15,025 nucleotides of DNA from Promethearchaeia archaeon (GTDB lineage Archaea; Asgardarchaeota; Lokiarchaeia; Sigyniarchaeales; SOKP01). Within the stretch, counting starts at the first letter, position 1, and every line of letters begins with the position of its first letter. The notes below the pieces were generated by a model, which was not told where the DNA came from, did no database searches, and worked only from the letters and a program-made list of their open reading frames with translations. Both the position numbers and the translations under genes were made by a program. Of this stretch, positions 1 through 5,904 are shown in pieces. Where the stretch lies: contig JAHQWY010000052.1 in assembly GCA_029856445.1 (NCBI GenBank), forward strand, positions 1 through 15,025, in the 5' to 3' direction.

Positions 1-152
1 CTAAAATTCGAAGCAGATGAATGAACTTTTTCTAGAGCATTTTCAGGGCTCATTCCTTCTTCAAAATATCTTGGATTCAAATCTCCAAGTTTTTCAGCTT
101 GTTCAATTTTAGAGCTTTTCTTTTTCATTACTTTTTCAATTATTTGGGTCAT
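1..152 (-). CDS. Partial hypothetical protein, N-terminal 50 residues only
   Basis: An open frame runs on the minus strand from an ATG at 150-152 to the left edge without a stop, so only the first 50 residues are visible. The peptide starts MTQIIEKVMKKKSSKIEQAE and continues as a charged, Lys/Glu-rich stretch with a PRYFEEGMSPENAL segment. No signal peptide or membrane segment is apparent in this part. I do not recognise a family. Codon composition is like that of the neighbouring genes, and the run without a stop to the edge supports a real gene. The region directly upstream is a long T/A tract. Because the gene is cut by the window, its function cannot be judged from here. Confidence 0.5.
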   Translation of the reverse strand, partial: MTQIIEKVMKKKSSKIEQAEKLGDLNPRYFEEGMSPENALEKVHSSASNF

Positions 153-498
153 TTTTTTTTTCACTTTTTTTTTATTTTTTTTATAATTATAATACTGTTG
201 AGGTTTAATATATAGTTTAGTAATACAAACCTTAATTGGAGTCTTAGACTAATTTTAGACTAAATTCTTTTTTCTATTAAAATTTCATTTTTTATCTATT
301 ATAATAAGATTTTATAGATGTTTTTTAATAAGAAGTATTAATAGATTCTGGAGTAAATTGTATATTATTTGCATAATATCTGCATAACATGAGGATATAT
401 ATCACAATATTTCTCCTATTTAAAATCATCTAGAGTCTTTATATTAATGAAAATAGTACTATTTAATTTTAATTCTAATAATAGGTTGATTTTAATAT
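153..498. other. 346-base AT-rich intergenic region upstream of sepF
   Basis: This gap separates the divergent left-edge gene and sepF. It holds a T-rich tract (about 151-185) and no tRNA-like or convincing coding sequence. It contains two short direct repeats with the same 11-base period: TTAGACTAA at 244-252 and 255-263, and TGCATAA at 370-376 and 381-387. It also has an inverted repeat TTAATA/TATTAA (325-330 and 336-341, 5-base spacer). Being the shared upstream region of two divergent genes, it should contain both promoters; TATA-like stretches occur at 438-445 and 460-467 for sepF. Operator function of the repeats is inferred only. Confidence 0.5.
438..445 (+). promoter_or_regulatory. 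Candidate TATA box for sepF
   Basis: TTTATATT at 438-445 resembles an archaeal TATA box and lies 54 bases before the sepF ATG. A weaker alternative, TATTTAAT at 460-467, would give a nearly leaderless transcript. In such AT-rich DNA either could be a chance match. Confidence 0.3.
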
Positions 499-840
499 AT
501 GGGTAAGTTTCGTAATCGTAAGGGTGATGAGCTTTTAGGTTCACCACAAGAAGCCATGGGTTTTTCTAAAGAGTATTCTTCACTTCTACATAATTTTATC
601 ATAAAGAAGTATGATTTTTCTGATCTTAACCAAGTAGATGATATAAAAAAGCAACTCCTTGGGAGAAAAATACTCCTAATCAATGCAAAAGACGTTTTAG
701 AAAATGCAGAAATTTCTGAGCTTAAGCGATGTATAGAAGAATTAAAGGTGTTTTTACGAGAAAATGGTGGTTCAATGGGTCGTCTTGGTGATACATATCT
801 CATATTAACCCCTAACAACCATATAAAAATAGCAAATTAA
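499..840 (+). CDS. sepF: SepF-like cell division protein
   Basis: The 113-residue protein matches the archaeal SepF/DUF552 core. The C-terminal two thirds carry the beta-alpha-beta pattern of the family: a GRKILLINAKDVL strand-turn (55-67), a helix with ELKRCIEELK (74-83), then GGSMGRLGDTYLILTP (90-105), in which the GRLGD loop is highly characteristic. SepF in archaea anchors FtsZ to the membrane and is needed for division. An in-frame TAA lies two codons upstream (493-495), so the ATG at 499 is the first possible start. The N-terminus (MGKFRNRKGDELLGSP) is polar and does not look like the usual amphipathic membrane-binding helix. The gene stands alone: its upstream neighbour is divergent and the downstream operon converges on it, with a hairpin at 847-880 just after the stop. 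Confidence 0.82.
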   Translation: MGKFRNRKGDELLGSPQEAMGFSKEYSSLLHNFIIKKYDFSDLNQVDDIKKQLLGRKILLINAKDVLENAEISELKRCIEELKVFLRENGGSMGRLGDTYLILTPNNHIKIAN

Positions 841-846
841 AATATT

Positions 847-880
847 ACTTTCTTTTTCGTGATAATGAGAAATAGAAAGT
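847..880 (+). terminator. Hairpin after sepF, possible terminator
   Basis: A 12-base-pair inverted repeat (847-858 with 869-880, one mismatch) encloses a 10-base loop, starting 7 bases after the sepF stop codon. A run of eight T residues follows about 40 bases later, in 919-926. The convergent dehydratase operon ends at 990, so this segment may insulate the two transcripts. A terminator role is inferred from position and shape. Confidence 0.45.
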
Positions 881-989
881 TGATCCTTTATTTCTACCTT
901 CTGATTCGACAATTCTATTTTTTTTAATTAAATATAATGAAGTATGATAACATAGATTCAATTATTAATTAAAATTACATAATGGATAA

Positions 990-2258
990 TTATTTCTTCT
1001 TGGTTTTTCTCAAAATTTCAATAAAACTTTCTATTTTATTAGTTGTTTGCTGTTCGTTAAACTTGCGTGGATCATTCATATCCGCATCCACTATTAAGCA
1101 GGGAATACCATAATCATCCATTAAATGCTTTTTTAAGTCATATAAACCACATGAGTTTGGTCGACAGGAATAATTATTATGTAAAAGAACACCATCGATC
1201 TTCCATTCTTTCACAGTTTTAGCAAACATCTCGATTCTAGTTTTTAAATCATATATATACCAAAAACTAAGTATTAGTTCAGCCATTGATTCTACTGGAT
1301 TCTTTAATACATCTTGGAGTGTTATATTTGGATTAGTATATTTGGTAAATGCGTATACATATGGTTCATAAACTATAATTGCATTAAACTTCTCTAATGT
1401 AGAAAAATACTTCAACTGATACCAAAACGGGATACCTTCCCACATTAATCTAAATTCTTCCTTTTCTAAAGCCCCAATTCCATTATCCACTCGTTCTTTT
1501 GCTTCTTTATACATTCTTTTATATAGTTTTATTGGTGATTTTAATCCTGTCATTGTAAATAGAGGAAAAAGTCCCCCAAATGTGTCTCTTGTTGAAACAG
1601 GACATGGAATGTTCTTTCTCAACTCGAAAACTTCTTGCCATATTTTTCCCATTTCATATGAATTTTGAGCTATCTCTCGTGCTTTTGCTTCATTATATTC
1701 ATTGCCAGTAATTTCAGTTATAAAATCCAATAACTCCCACAGTTGTTCTTTAATATATTTTTTGAAGTATTCTCTTTGTCTATTATTTGTATTACTTACC
1801 ACATGTGGTACATCGATTGTAAAATGAGGCACACCACCCATTCTTTCAGATTGTACTTGAAACCAATTCACATGCGTATCACATATAACATCACTTGAGA
1901 GCATGAAGGTTGGTTTTCTTGTTCCTCCTTCGCTCATTTCAGCGTTACTAAGCACAGCTCCAACATTTGTTTTGAAATATGAACATAAGTCATAGGAATA
2001 TCCTTGATCTTCAGCAAGTTCTATAAAATTTTGAGACTTCTTAAGTGCAGCCGATATAGTTGCTGAATTCTCAGGAAGCATCGGTTGAACACCCATAGAA
2101 TATAAAAGTTCGACTGGAGTTCCTGCAGTTGCCCAAGCGGTTGGTTTTCCCTCTCGATATGCTTGTTCAATTGCTAGAAAATGTCTTCCCATTTCATTTC
2201 TCAATTTATTTGTTGCGTTTAACATCTTTCCAGTTTTTTTTATTTTTGACATTTTCAT
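990..2258 (-). CDS. 2-hydroxyacyl-CoA dehydratase / benzoyl-CoA reductase-type subunit (HgdB/BcrC superfamily), 422 aa
   Basis: This is the longer of two paired D-component-type subunits. Family members bind [4Fe-4S] clusters and, after one-electron activation by a separate ATPase, dehydrate (R)-2-hydroxyacyl-CoA or reduce aromatic acyl-CoA. Three cysteines sit where cluster ligands occur: C92 in DLCSYFKTNVG, C126 in DVICDTHVNW and C365 in LLHNNYSCRPNSCG. The C-terminal DADMNDPRKFNEQQ followed by a helix with IESFIEIL is the usual family ending. It is the second gene of the operon; only 9 bases separate it from the upstream subunit. The Shine-Dalgarno-like GGGAGGG (2261-2267) is very close to the first ATG and better spaced to the ATG at residue 3 (2250-2252), which may be the true start. 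Which substrate is used (2-hydroxyacyl-CoA or aromatic acyl-CoA) cannot be told from the sequence. Confidence 0.85.
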   Translation of the reverse strand: MKMSKIKKTGKMLNATNKLRNEMGRHFLAIEQAYREGKPTAWATAGTPVELLYSMGVQPMLPENSATISAALKKSQNFIELAEDQGYSYDLCSYFKTNVGAVLSNAEMSEGGTRKPTFMLSSDVICDTHVNWFQVQSERMGGVPHFTIDVPHVVSNTNNRQREYFKKYIKEQLWELLDFITEITGNEYNEAKAREIAQNSYEMGKIWQEVFELRKNIPCPVSTRDTFGGLFPLFTMTGLKSPIKLYKRMYKEAKERVDNGIGALEKEEFRLMWEGIPFWYQLKYFSTLEKFNAIIVYEPYVYAFTKYTNPNITLQDVLKNPVESMAELILSFWYIYDLKTRIEMFAKTVKEWKIDGVLLHNNYSCRPNSCGLYDLKKHLMDDYGIPCLIVDADMNDPRKFNEQQTTNKIESFIEILRKTKKK

Positions 2259-2260
2259 GA

Positions 2261-2267
2261 CCCTCCC
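2261..2267 (-). promoter_or_regulatory. Strong Shine-Dalgarno motif deciding the start of the 422-aa dehydratase subunit
   Basis: On the minus strand GGGAGGG directly follows the TAA of the upstream subunit. Its GGAGG core lies 3 bases before the first ATG (2256-2258) and 9 bases before the in-frame ATG at 2250-2252. The second spacing is more usual, so translation may begin at MSKIKK rather than MKMSKIKK. Confidence 0.6.
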
Positions 2268-3305
2268 TTATATTATTTCCCTAAATGCTTCAAATCTAGT
2301 TGTTAATTGTTTATAGGATTCTCTATTGTATTCCATCTCAACAAAAAGATATGGTATTTCTAATTCTTTAAATTTTTTACTAAAATATGGATGATCATAG
2401 AGAACAGGCTCACAGAATTTCTGTGCAATATTTATTACACCATCAACCTTATATTTTTCTGTAAAATATTTAAGTATTTTAAATCTCTCATATGAGGGGA
2501 ATTTAGTTGAATAGATTGGTTTGCTTAGATGATATTTAGCTATAGCTTTTATGGGATCCCCGTTTTCATCAATGTTATTCCAAAAATATTTTGTCCCAAT
2601 GCATATATCATCAATTATGATATGAAGCCCAAGACTTTCGAGGAATCTTATAAATTCTGTGTCATCAATAACTGATCCCGTTAATAAAATTTTTTTTAAT
2701 TTATTATCTAAATGCGATTTCTTGTTTTTTAATACTTCAAGTTTTGTTTTTAGTATTTCTAAGGCTTCACTTTTGTCTATTTGTTGGACTCTCTTGACTA
2801 ATGCGTGAAATTCAGAACCTTCTAAAATCATTTTTGCTCTATAATCGGAAATATCTCTTAGTAAATTCCTTATTTGGTTCATCTTTCTTATTGCTTCCAT
2901 AATTTTATCGGAGACAATTTTAATCTGAAATTGCTCTTCCAATTGAAAAATCAGCTCTTTTATATCTTTTATAAAGAATTTTAAAGCTGTTTCATTTCTT
3001 TTCAAGGGAGCATTTAGAAAGAATAAAAATGGTAATTTAATGCACTCTAACCATATATCAAATTCACGATTTGTACAATCACACCCATGTGTGGTGATTA
3101 CTCCTTTAATATCATGATCCAGCCCTTTGATAGCTTGTTCAAGAATATTTCTTGCCCAAACACAATGAGTTGGAGGTACATGTTCATTCGCTCTATCTAT
3201 TCCTATTGTTGGATTTCCAAAAAGTCTAACAGGGATCATATCTGCAGCAATGATAATCTCCTCAGGTGTCTCCACAGCAGCATCAAAATATGCGATTTTT
3301 TTCAT
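2268..3305 (-). CDS. 2-hydroxyacyl-CoA dehydratase / benzoyl-CoA reductase-type subunit, 345 aa
   Basis: This is the shorter partner subunit and the first gene of the two-gene minus-strand operon. The N-terminus shows the family pattern: residues 14-30 (PEEIIIAADMIPVRLFG), then PPTHCVWARN with C48, then GVITTHGCDCTNR with C75 and C77. A further cysteine, C298 in NIAQKFCEPVLYD, fits the conserved C-terminal ligand region. The C-terminal PYLFVEMEYN(R/x)E is the usual final strand and helix start. Together the two genes form the catalytic heterodimer, expected in the cytoplasm and oxygen-sensitive. The ATG at 3303-3305 precedes the conserved KIAYFDA segment, so the start is well placed. The gene for the activator ATPase (HgdC/FldI-like) and for a CoA transferase are absent from the window. 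The operon is divergent from lsm across 115 bases. Confidence 0.85.
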   Translation of the reverse strand: MKKIAYFDAAVETPEEIIIAADMIPVRLFGNPTIGIDRANEHVPPTHCVWARNILEQAIKGLDHDIKGVITTHGCDCTNREFDIWLECIKLPFLFFLNAPLKRNETALKFFIKDIKELIFQLEEQFQIKIVSDKIMEAIRKMNQIRNLLRDISDYRAKMILEGSEFHALVKRVQQIDKSEALEILKTKLEVLKNKKSHLDNKLKKILLTGSVIDDTEFIRFLESLGLHIIIDDICIGTKYFWNNIDENGDPIKAIAKYHLSKPIYSTKFPSYERFKILKYFTEKYKVDGVINIAQKFCEPVLYDHPYFSKKFKELEIPYLFVEMEYNRESYKQLTTRFEAFREII

Positions 3306-3391
3306 TTATATCCCTTATCTAATAATATTTCATCTAAATTCGTAAATATTTAAAAAAATATTTATTTGATTACGCAATTAAAAACATAACC

Positions 3392-3399
3392 TATATTAA
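3392..3399 (+). promoter_or_regulatory. TATA box of the lsm-eL37 operon
   Basis: TATATTAA at 3392-3399 lies 22-29 bases upstream of the lsm ATG. With usual archaeal spacing, transcription would begin at or next to the ATG, which predicts a leaderless mRNA. No Shine-Dalgarno motif precedes the ATG, in agreement. Confidence 0.5.
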
Positions 3400-3420
3400 A
3401 TTTCAAGAGTTTTTATTTAG

Positions 3421-3732
3421 ATGTCTTCTCAACACACAATATCGAGAACCTTAAGCAAAGCAGTACTTAAAGACGAAGTAAACATCAAATTAAAAATTTG
3501 GAACACGTATTTAACGGGGAAGCTTGTAAAATTCGATAATTATATGAATTTAATTGTTAAAGATGCTAAGGAGATATATTTTGGGCGAGGCGGAAAGCGA
3601 AGTAAAGATTTGGGAACTGTCATGATAAGGGGCGCCAGTGTCATCTTTATCGGCCAAGATCGTGAAAGATTGGTTTTTGCAAGTGAAGCAGAAGAGAATT
3701 TAATGCATCGAGAAGAAATTGAAGAGGAGTAA
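3421..3732 (+). CDS. LSm / archaeal Sm-like RNA-binding protein
   Basis: The 103-residue protein carries a full Sm fold. Sm1 is visible as LTGKLVKFDNYMNLIVKDA (31-49), with the Asp and Asn of the uridine-binding D-x-x-M-N loop. Sm2 is GTVMIRGASVIFIG (65-78), with the diagnostic IRG. Archaeal LSm proteins form heptameric rings that bind U-rich RNA. The segment after Sm2 is an acidic tail ending in EEIEEE. A stop codon (TAG) directly precedes the ATG, fixing the start. The gene is followed after 5 bases by eL37, an arrangement common across archaea, which supports both calls. Residues 51-63 (IYFGRGGKRSKDL) between Sm1 and Sm2 form a basic loop. Confidence 0.92.
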   Translation: MSSQHTISRTLSKAVLKDEVNIKLKIWNTYLTGKLVKFDNYMNLIVKDAKEIYFGRGGKRSKDLGTVMIRGASVIFIGQDRERLVFASEAEENLMHREEIEEE

Positions 3733-3737
3733 AGGAA

Positions 3738-3959
3738 ATGGGAAAAGGTACACCAAGTAAAGGAAAGAAAAATAAGGCAGCAACCCATAAAACATGTCGT
3801 CGTTGCGGAAAACATTCATATCATCGAAGAAAGAGATATTGTGCCAGTTGTGGGTTTGGAAAATCTGCGAAACTACGTCAGCCAGGATGGAGGAATAGAA
3901 CTCGACCCTTTAATGGTCAGAAATCATTTTATCGCATTAAGAAAAAGGCTAGTGTTTAG
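3738..3959 (+). CDS. rpl37e: Ribosomal protein eL37
   Basis: The 73-residue protein is a small, strongly basic zinc-ribbon protein of the large ribosomal subunit. It opens MGKGTPSKGKKNKAATHK and has the two CxxC knuckles of the family, CRRC (20-23) and CASC (36-39), followed by GFGKSAKLR. Length and order match archaeal/eukaryotic eL37, which binds 23S rRNA. It starts 5 bases after the lsm stop, with purine-rich GAGGAG/AGGAA upstream, so the two genes are cotranscribed. A T7 tract follows shortly after the stop. Confidence 0.96.
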   Translation: MGKGTPSKGKKNKAATHKTCRRCGKHSYHRRKRYCASCGFGKSAKLRQPGWRNRTRPFNGQKSFYRIKKKASV

Positions 3960-3969
3960 TTATAGGCAA

Positions 3970-3976
3970 TTTTTTT
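3970..3976 (+). terminator. U-tract terminator after eL37
   Basis: Seven consecutive T residues lie 11 bases after the eL37 stop codon, without a clear hairpin. Short U-tracts are sufficient terminators in archaea. A separate TATA box for the next gene at 4040-4047 supports an end of transcription here. Confidence 0.45.
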
Positions 3977-4039
3977 AAGATTCTTATTCTTCATGTTGAA
4001 CCTATAATTAGCAACAATTGAATATTTCAAATAGATATC

Positions 4040-4047
4040 TTTATATA
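4040..4047 (+). promoter_or_regulatory. TATA box of the Roadblock/E1-like operon
   Basis: TTTATATA at 4040-4047 is a good archaeal TATA box. Transcription should begin about 25 bases downstream (roughly 4066-4072). That is after the upstream in-frame TTG at 4061 and before the ATG at 4094, so it favours the ATG as translation start. Confidence 0.55.
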
Positions 4048-4093
4048 ATTCATATCTTAATTGAAATTAAACGAAGTTAACTTTTTAATAGAT

Positions 4094-4468
4094 ATGAATA
4101 GCTTAAAAGATCAGAATCTCCACAAAGAATTGGAAAAACTGCAAAGTATGAGTGATATTATAGGTACTGCTCTTGTCAATCGCAATGGTTTATTGATAGC
4201 TTCAAAATTACCAAGAGAGATCGATGATCGGAAATTTTGTGGTATGGTCGCTACTATGTTTGGTGCTATTGAAACAGCGGCTTCAACATTAAAAAGTAAA
4301 TTTGTTGATAATCTCACAGTGGAATTTGATGATTTTCAACTTATTATTATGGGAGCTGATGACCAACTAATTTTGGCTTCATTATTAAGTTTAGATACTA
4401 ATTTAGGCTTAATATTTATAGAAATTGAAGAAACAATTAAAAATGTAAAGAAAATATTGGATAGGTGA
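4094..4468 (+). CDS. Roadblock/LC7 domain protein
   Basis: The 124-residue protein is a single Roadblock/LC7 fold. After a short helix (LHKELEKLQSMSDIIGTALV) comes NRNGLLIASKLP, the typical beta-hairpin with a glycine turn, and then a long helix with GMVATMFGAIETAAS. Strands LTVEFDDFQLIIMG and LILASLLS follow, then GLIFIEIEETIKNVKKIL at the C-terminus. Proteins of this family act as dimeric platforms or regulators of small GTPases (MglB and Ragulator-like) and are abundant in Asgard archaea. No GTPase is encoded in the window. The frame is open upstream to a TTG at 4061, but the TATA box position favours ATG 4094. Its stop overlaps the GTG start of the E1-like gene (GTGA), which implies translational coupling. 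Confidence 0.82.
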   Translation: MNSLKDQNLHKELEKLQSMSDIIGTALVNRNGLLIASKLPREIDDRKFCGMVATMFGAIETAASTLKSKFVDNLTVEFDDFQLIIMGADDQLILASLLSLDTNLGLIFIEIEETIKNVKKILDR

Positions 4469-5214
4469 GGTATATCTTAACTGAAAAACAAAAGCAAAGA
4501 TATTCAAGACAAATTATATCTCCTGAGATTGGAGAAGAAGGCCAAGAAAGAATTTCTGAATTAAAAATCCTTCAGATAGGATGTGGGGGTTTGGGTTCAC
4601 CTTTTTCATTATATCTAACGGCAGCAGGGATTAAGGAATTAACAATTATAGATAATGATATTTTAGATATCTCAAATCTCCAAAGGCAAATACTTTATAA
4701 TGAATCTCAAATAGGGAAGGACAAAGTGAATTCTGCCAAAGAAGTCTTATCAAAACTTAATTCAGAAGTTCAAATTAATGTATTTAAGGATTTTATCGAT
4801 GAGACTTCGATTAAGAAGTATCTAAAAGAAAAAAACTATGATTTTATAGTCGACTGTAGTGATAATTTTAAAACCAAGTTCCTAGTTAATAAAATAGCTA
4901 TTAAAAACAATTTAAGATGTGTTATTGCGGGGATCAAAGATTTTTATGGACAAGTTATCACAATAAATCCTAAAAAGACTGCTTGTTATCAATGTGTTTT
5001 TTCAGAACCGATAGGAACATCATCAGAAGAAGGCCCTTTACCTGTAATTGGTGTGACACCAGGTATTTTAGGTACAATAGAGGCATTAGAAGTAATTAAA
5101 ACTGCCTTAGGGCTCCCAAACCTAGAAAATAAAATTCTTATGGTAAATTTAATAGATTTAAGGTTTAATATTATACAAATTGTTAAGAATGACAATTGCA
5201 TTTGCTCTACATAA
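4465..5214 (+). CDS. E1-like adenylyltransferase, MoeB/ThiF/HesA family
   Basis: The 249-residue protein has the Rossmann-type ATP-binding fold of proteins that adenylate the C-terminal glycine of ubiquitin-like or sulfur-carrier proteins. Visible motifs are YSRQI (13-17), IGCGGLG (38-44), D64 in IIDNDILDISNLQRQ with R74, K85/K87 in GKDK, and the D130 motif in VDCSDN. Zinc ligands appear as CYQC (174-177), but the C-terminal pair is CIC (245-247), a CxC instead of the usual CPVC. Between these there is no cysteine: the usual catalytic Cys segment is SSEEGPLPVIGVTPG. This resembles a known cysteine-less archaeal HesA/MoeB subgroup, so it may form acyl-adenylates or thiocarboxylates without a thioester step. 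It starts at GTG, overlapping the Roadblock stop by 4 bases. Candidate partners are MoaD/ThiS-like proteins outside the window or the ubiquitin-like protein at 12049. Confidence 0.85.
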   Translation: MRYILTEKQKQRYSRQIISPEIGEEGQERISELKILQIGCGGLGSPFSLYLTAAGIKELTIIDNDILDISNLQRQILYNESQIGKDKVNSAKEVLSKLNSEVQINVFKDFIDETSIKKYLKEKNYDFIVDCSDNFKTKFLVNKIAIKNNLRCVIAGIKDFYGQVITINPKKTACYQCVFSEPIGTSSEEGPLPVIGVTPGILGTIEALEVIKTALGLPNLENKILMVNLIDLRFNIIQIVKNDNCICST

Positions 5215-5247
5215 TTAAAAAGAAAAAAATGGGAAATTAAATATAAC

Positions 5248-5812
5248 TTATGATGCATTTTGGTTAAAAAATTGTTTAAAAGTTTGACCTTTTTTCATAT
5301 AAAGCTTAGATACTTTCTTTCCTTCGAGTTTTCCCTTGTAAATTCCCTCTTTTTTAATCGTAGCTGGGATTCCAACAGCTAGGCTTCTGGGGGGGATTTC
5401 CTTACCTAGGAGCACCGCCCCTGCAGCAAGAACTGAACCCTCACAGAGTTTTGACCGATGTAATACATTTGATCCAATTCCGACAACACATCCATTTTCG
5501 ATTGTACAAGGTCCATGAATCATTCTACAATATGAAGTAAACTCTTCAGATTTTTGCATGATGACCTATAATACAATCATCTCCTATAGTAACAGAACTG
5601 CCGGCTTCTATATGAATGGTAACATTCTCTTGAATGCTCGTATTTTTACCAATTTTAATAGTACCCCAATCTCCTCGAATAGTTGCACCAAACCAAACAT
5701 TTGAACCCTCTCCGATCGTTACATCTCCAATGATAACTGCTGTTGGCGCAATATAAGCAGATTCATGAATTTGAGGTTTCTTTCCCGTTTCTGGACTTGG
5801 TATAATTATCAA
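5248..5812 (-). pseudogene. Gamma-carbonic-anhydrase-like hexapeptide protein, frame broken by a 31-base insertion
   Basis: Two overlapping frames together encode a left-handed beta-helix protein of the gamma-carbonic anhydrase family. The N-terminal part (5546-5812, TTG start at 5810-5812) reads MIIIPSPETGKKPQIHESAY, then hexapeptide turns through RGDWG (47-51) and TIHIE with H67, to IGHHA (83-87). It then reaches a TGA. The C-terminal part resumes with MIHGPCTIENG and runs to a normal end at 5248-5250. Removing 31 bases at 5524-5554 joins the parts as GHHA-MIHGPC, the continuous family motif. The break lies between two of the expected metal-ligand histidines, so neither fragment alone can form the site. 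The C-terminal frame has its own ATG (5557-5559) and could be translated separately. It may be a true pseudogene, an assembly or sequencing artefact, or a gene that needs RNA-level repair. It lies downstream of the Nudix gene on the same strand and converges with the E1-like gene 33 bases away. Confidence 0.75.
5524..5554 (-). other. 31-base insertion in the carbonic-anhydrase-like gene
   Basis: The segment lies exactly between the codons for GHHA and MIHG. It contains stop codons in the original frame and shifts it by one. Inside it is a small inverted repeat, TGAAG/CTTCA with spacer AGTTTA. The flanking coding bases AUCAU and AUGAU are complementary. No copy of the segment was noticed nearby, so it does not look like a tandem duplication. 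Confidence 0.6.
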
Positions 5813-5862
5813 ATTTCTTCACTTTTCAATTCTTTATGAATTTGAAGAATCTAATTAAAAAT

Positions 5863-5904
5863 AATAAAGTTATGTTAATTGATTATAAAGCAATTAACTT
5901 TATT
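5863..5904 (-). terminator. Imperfect 14-bp hairpin across the Nudix stop codon, terminator or promoter element
   Basis: AATAAAG (5863-5869) and TTAATTG (5875-5881) pair with CAATTAA (5891-5897) and CTTTATT (5898-5904), with a 5-base bulge at 5870-5874 and a 9-base loop. On the minus strand it covers the Nudix stop codon (5900-5902) and is followed by an ATTTTTAA stretch. The loop reads CTTTATAAT on the minus strand, a good archaeal TATA box about 70 bases before the carbonic-anhydrase-like start. The element may therefore end one transcript, start the next, or both. Confidence 0.4.

Noticed and set aside
859..904. C/D-box small RNA: GTGATAA and CTGA with 35-40 bases between
   Set aside because: Box C has a mismatch, there is no terminal stem and no C'/D' pair; the bases are better explained as the loop of the hairpin at 847-880 and chance.
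3087..3353. 88-codon plus-strand frame opposite the 345-aa dehydratase subunit
   Set aside because: It lies antisense to a well-recognised gene and its peptide has no family features.
4061..4093. Upstream TTG start for the Roadblock gene, adding 11 residues
   Set aside because: The TATA box at 4040-4047 would place the transcription start after this TTG, and the conserved fold begins after the ATG at 4094.
5524..5554. Archaeal bulge-helix-bulge intron in the carbonic-anhydrase-like gene
   Set aside because: Flanks are complementary over 5 bases, but the standard two 3-base bulges separated by a 4-base-pair helix cannot be drawn convincingly, and the complementarity follows from the coding of HH and MIH.
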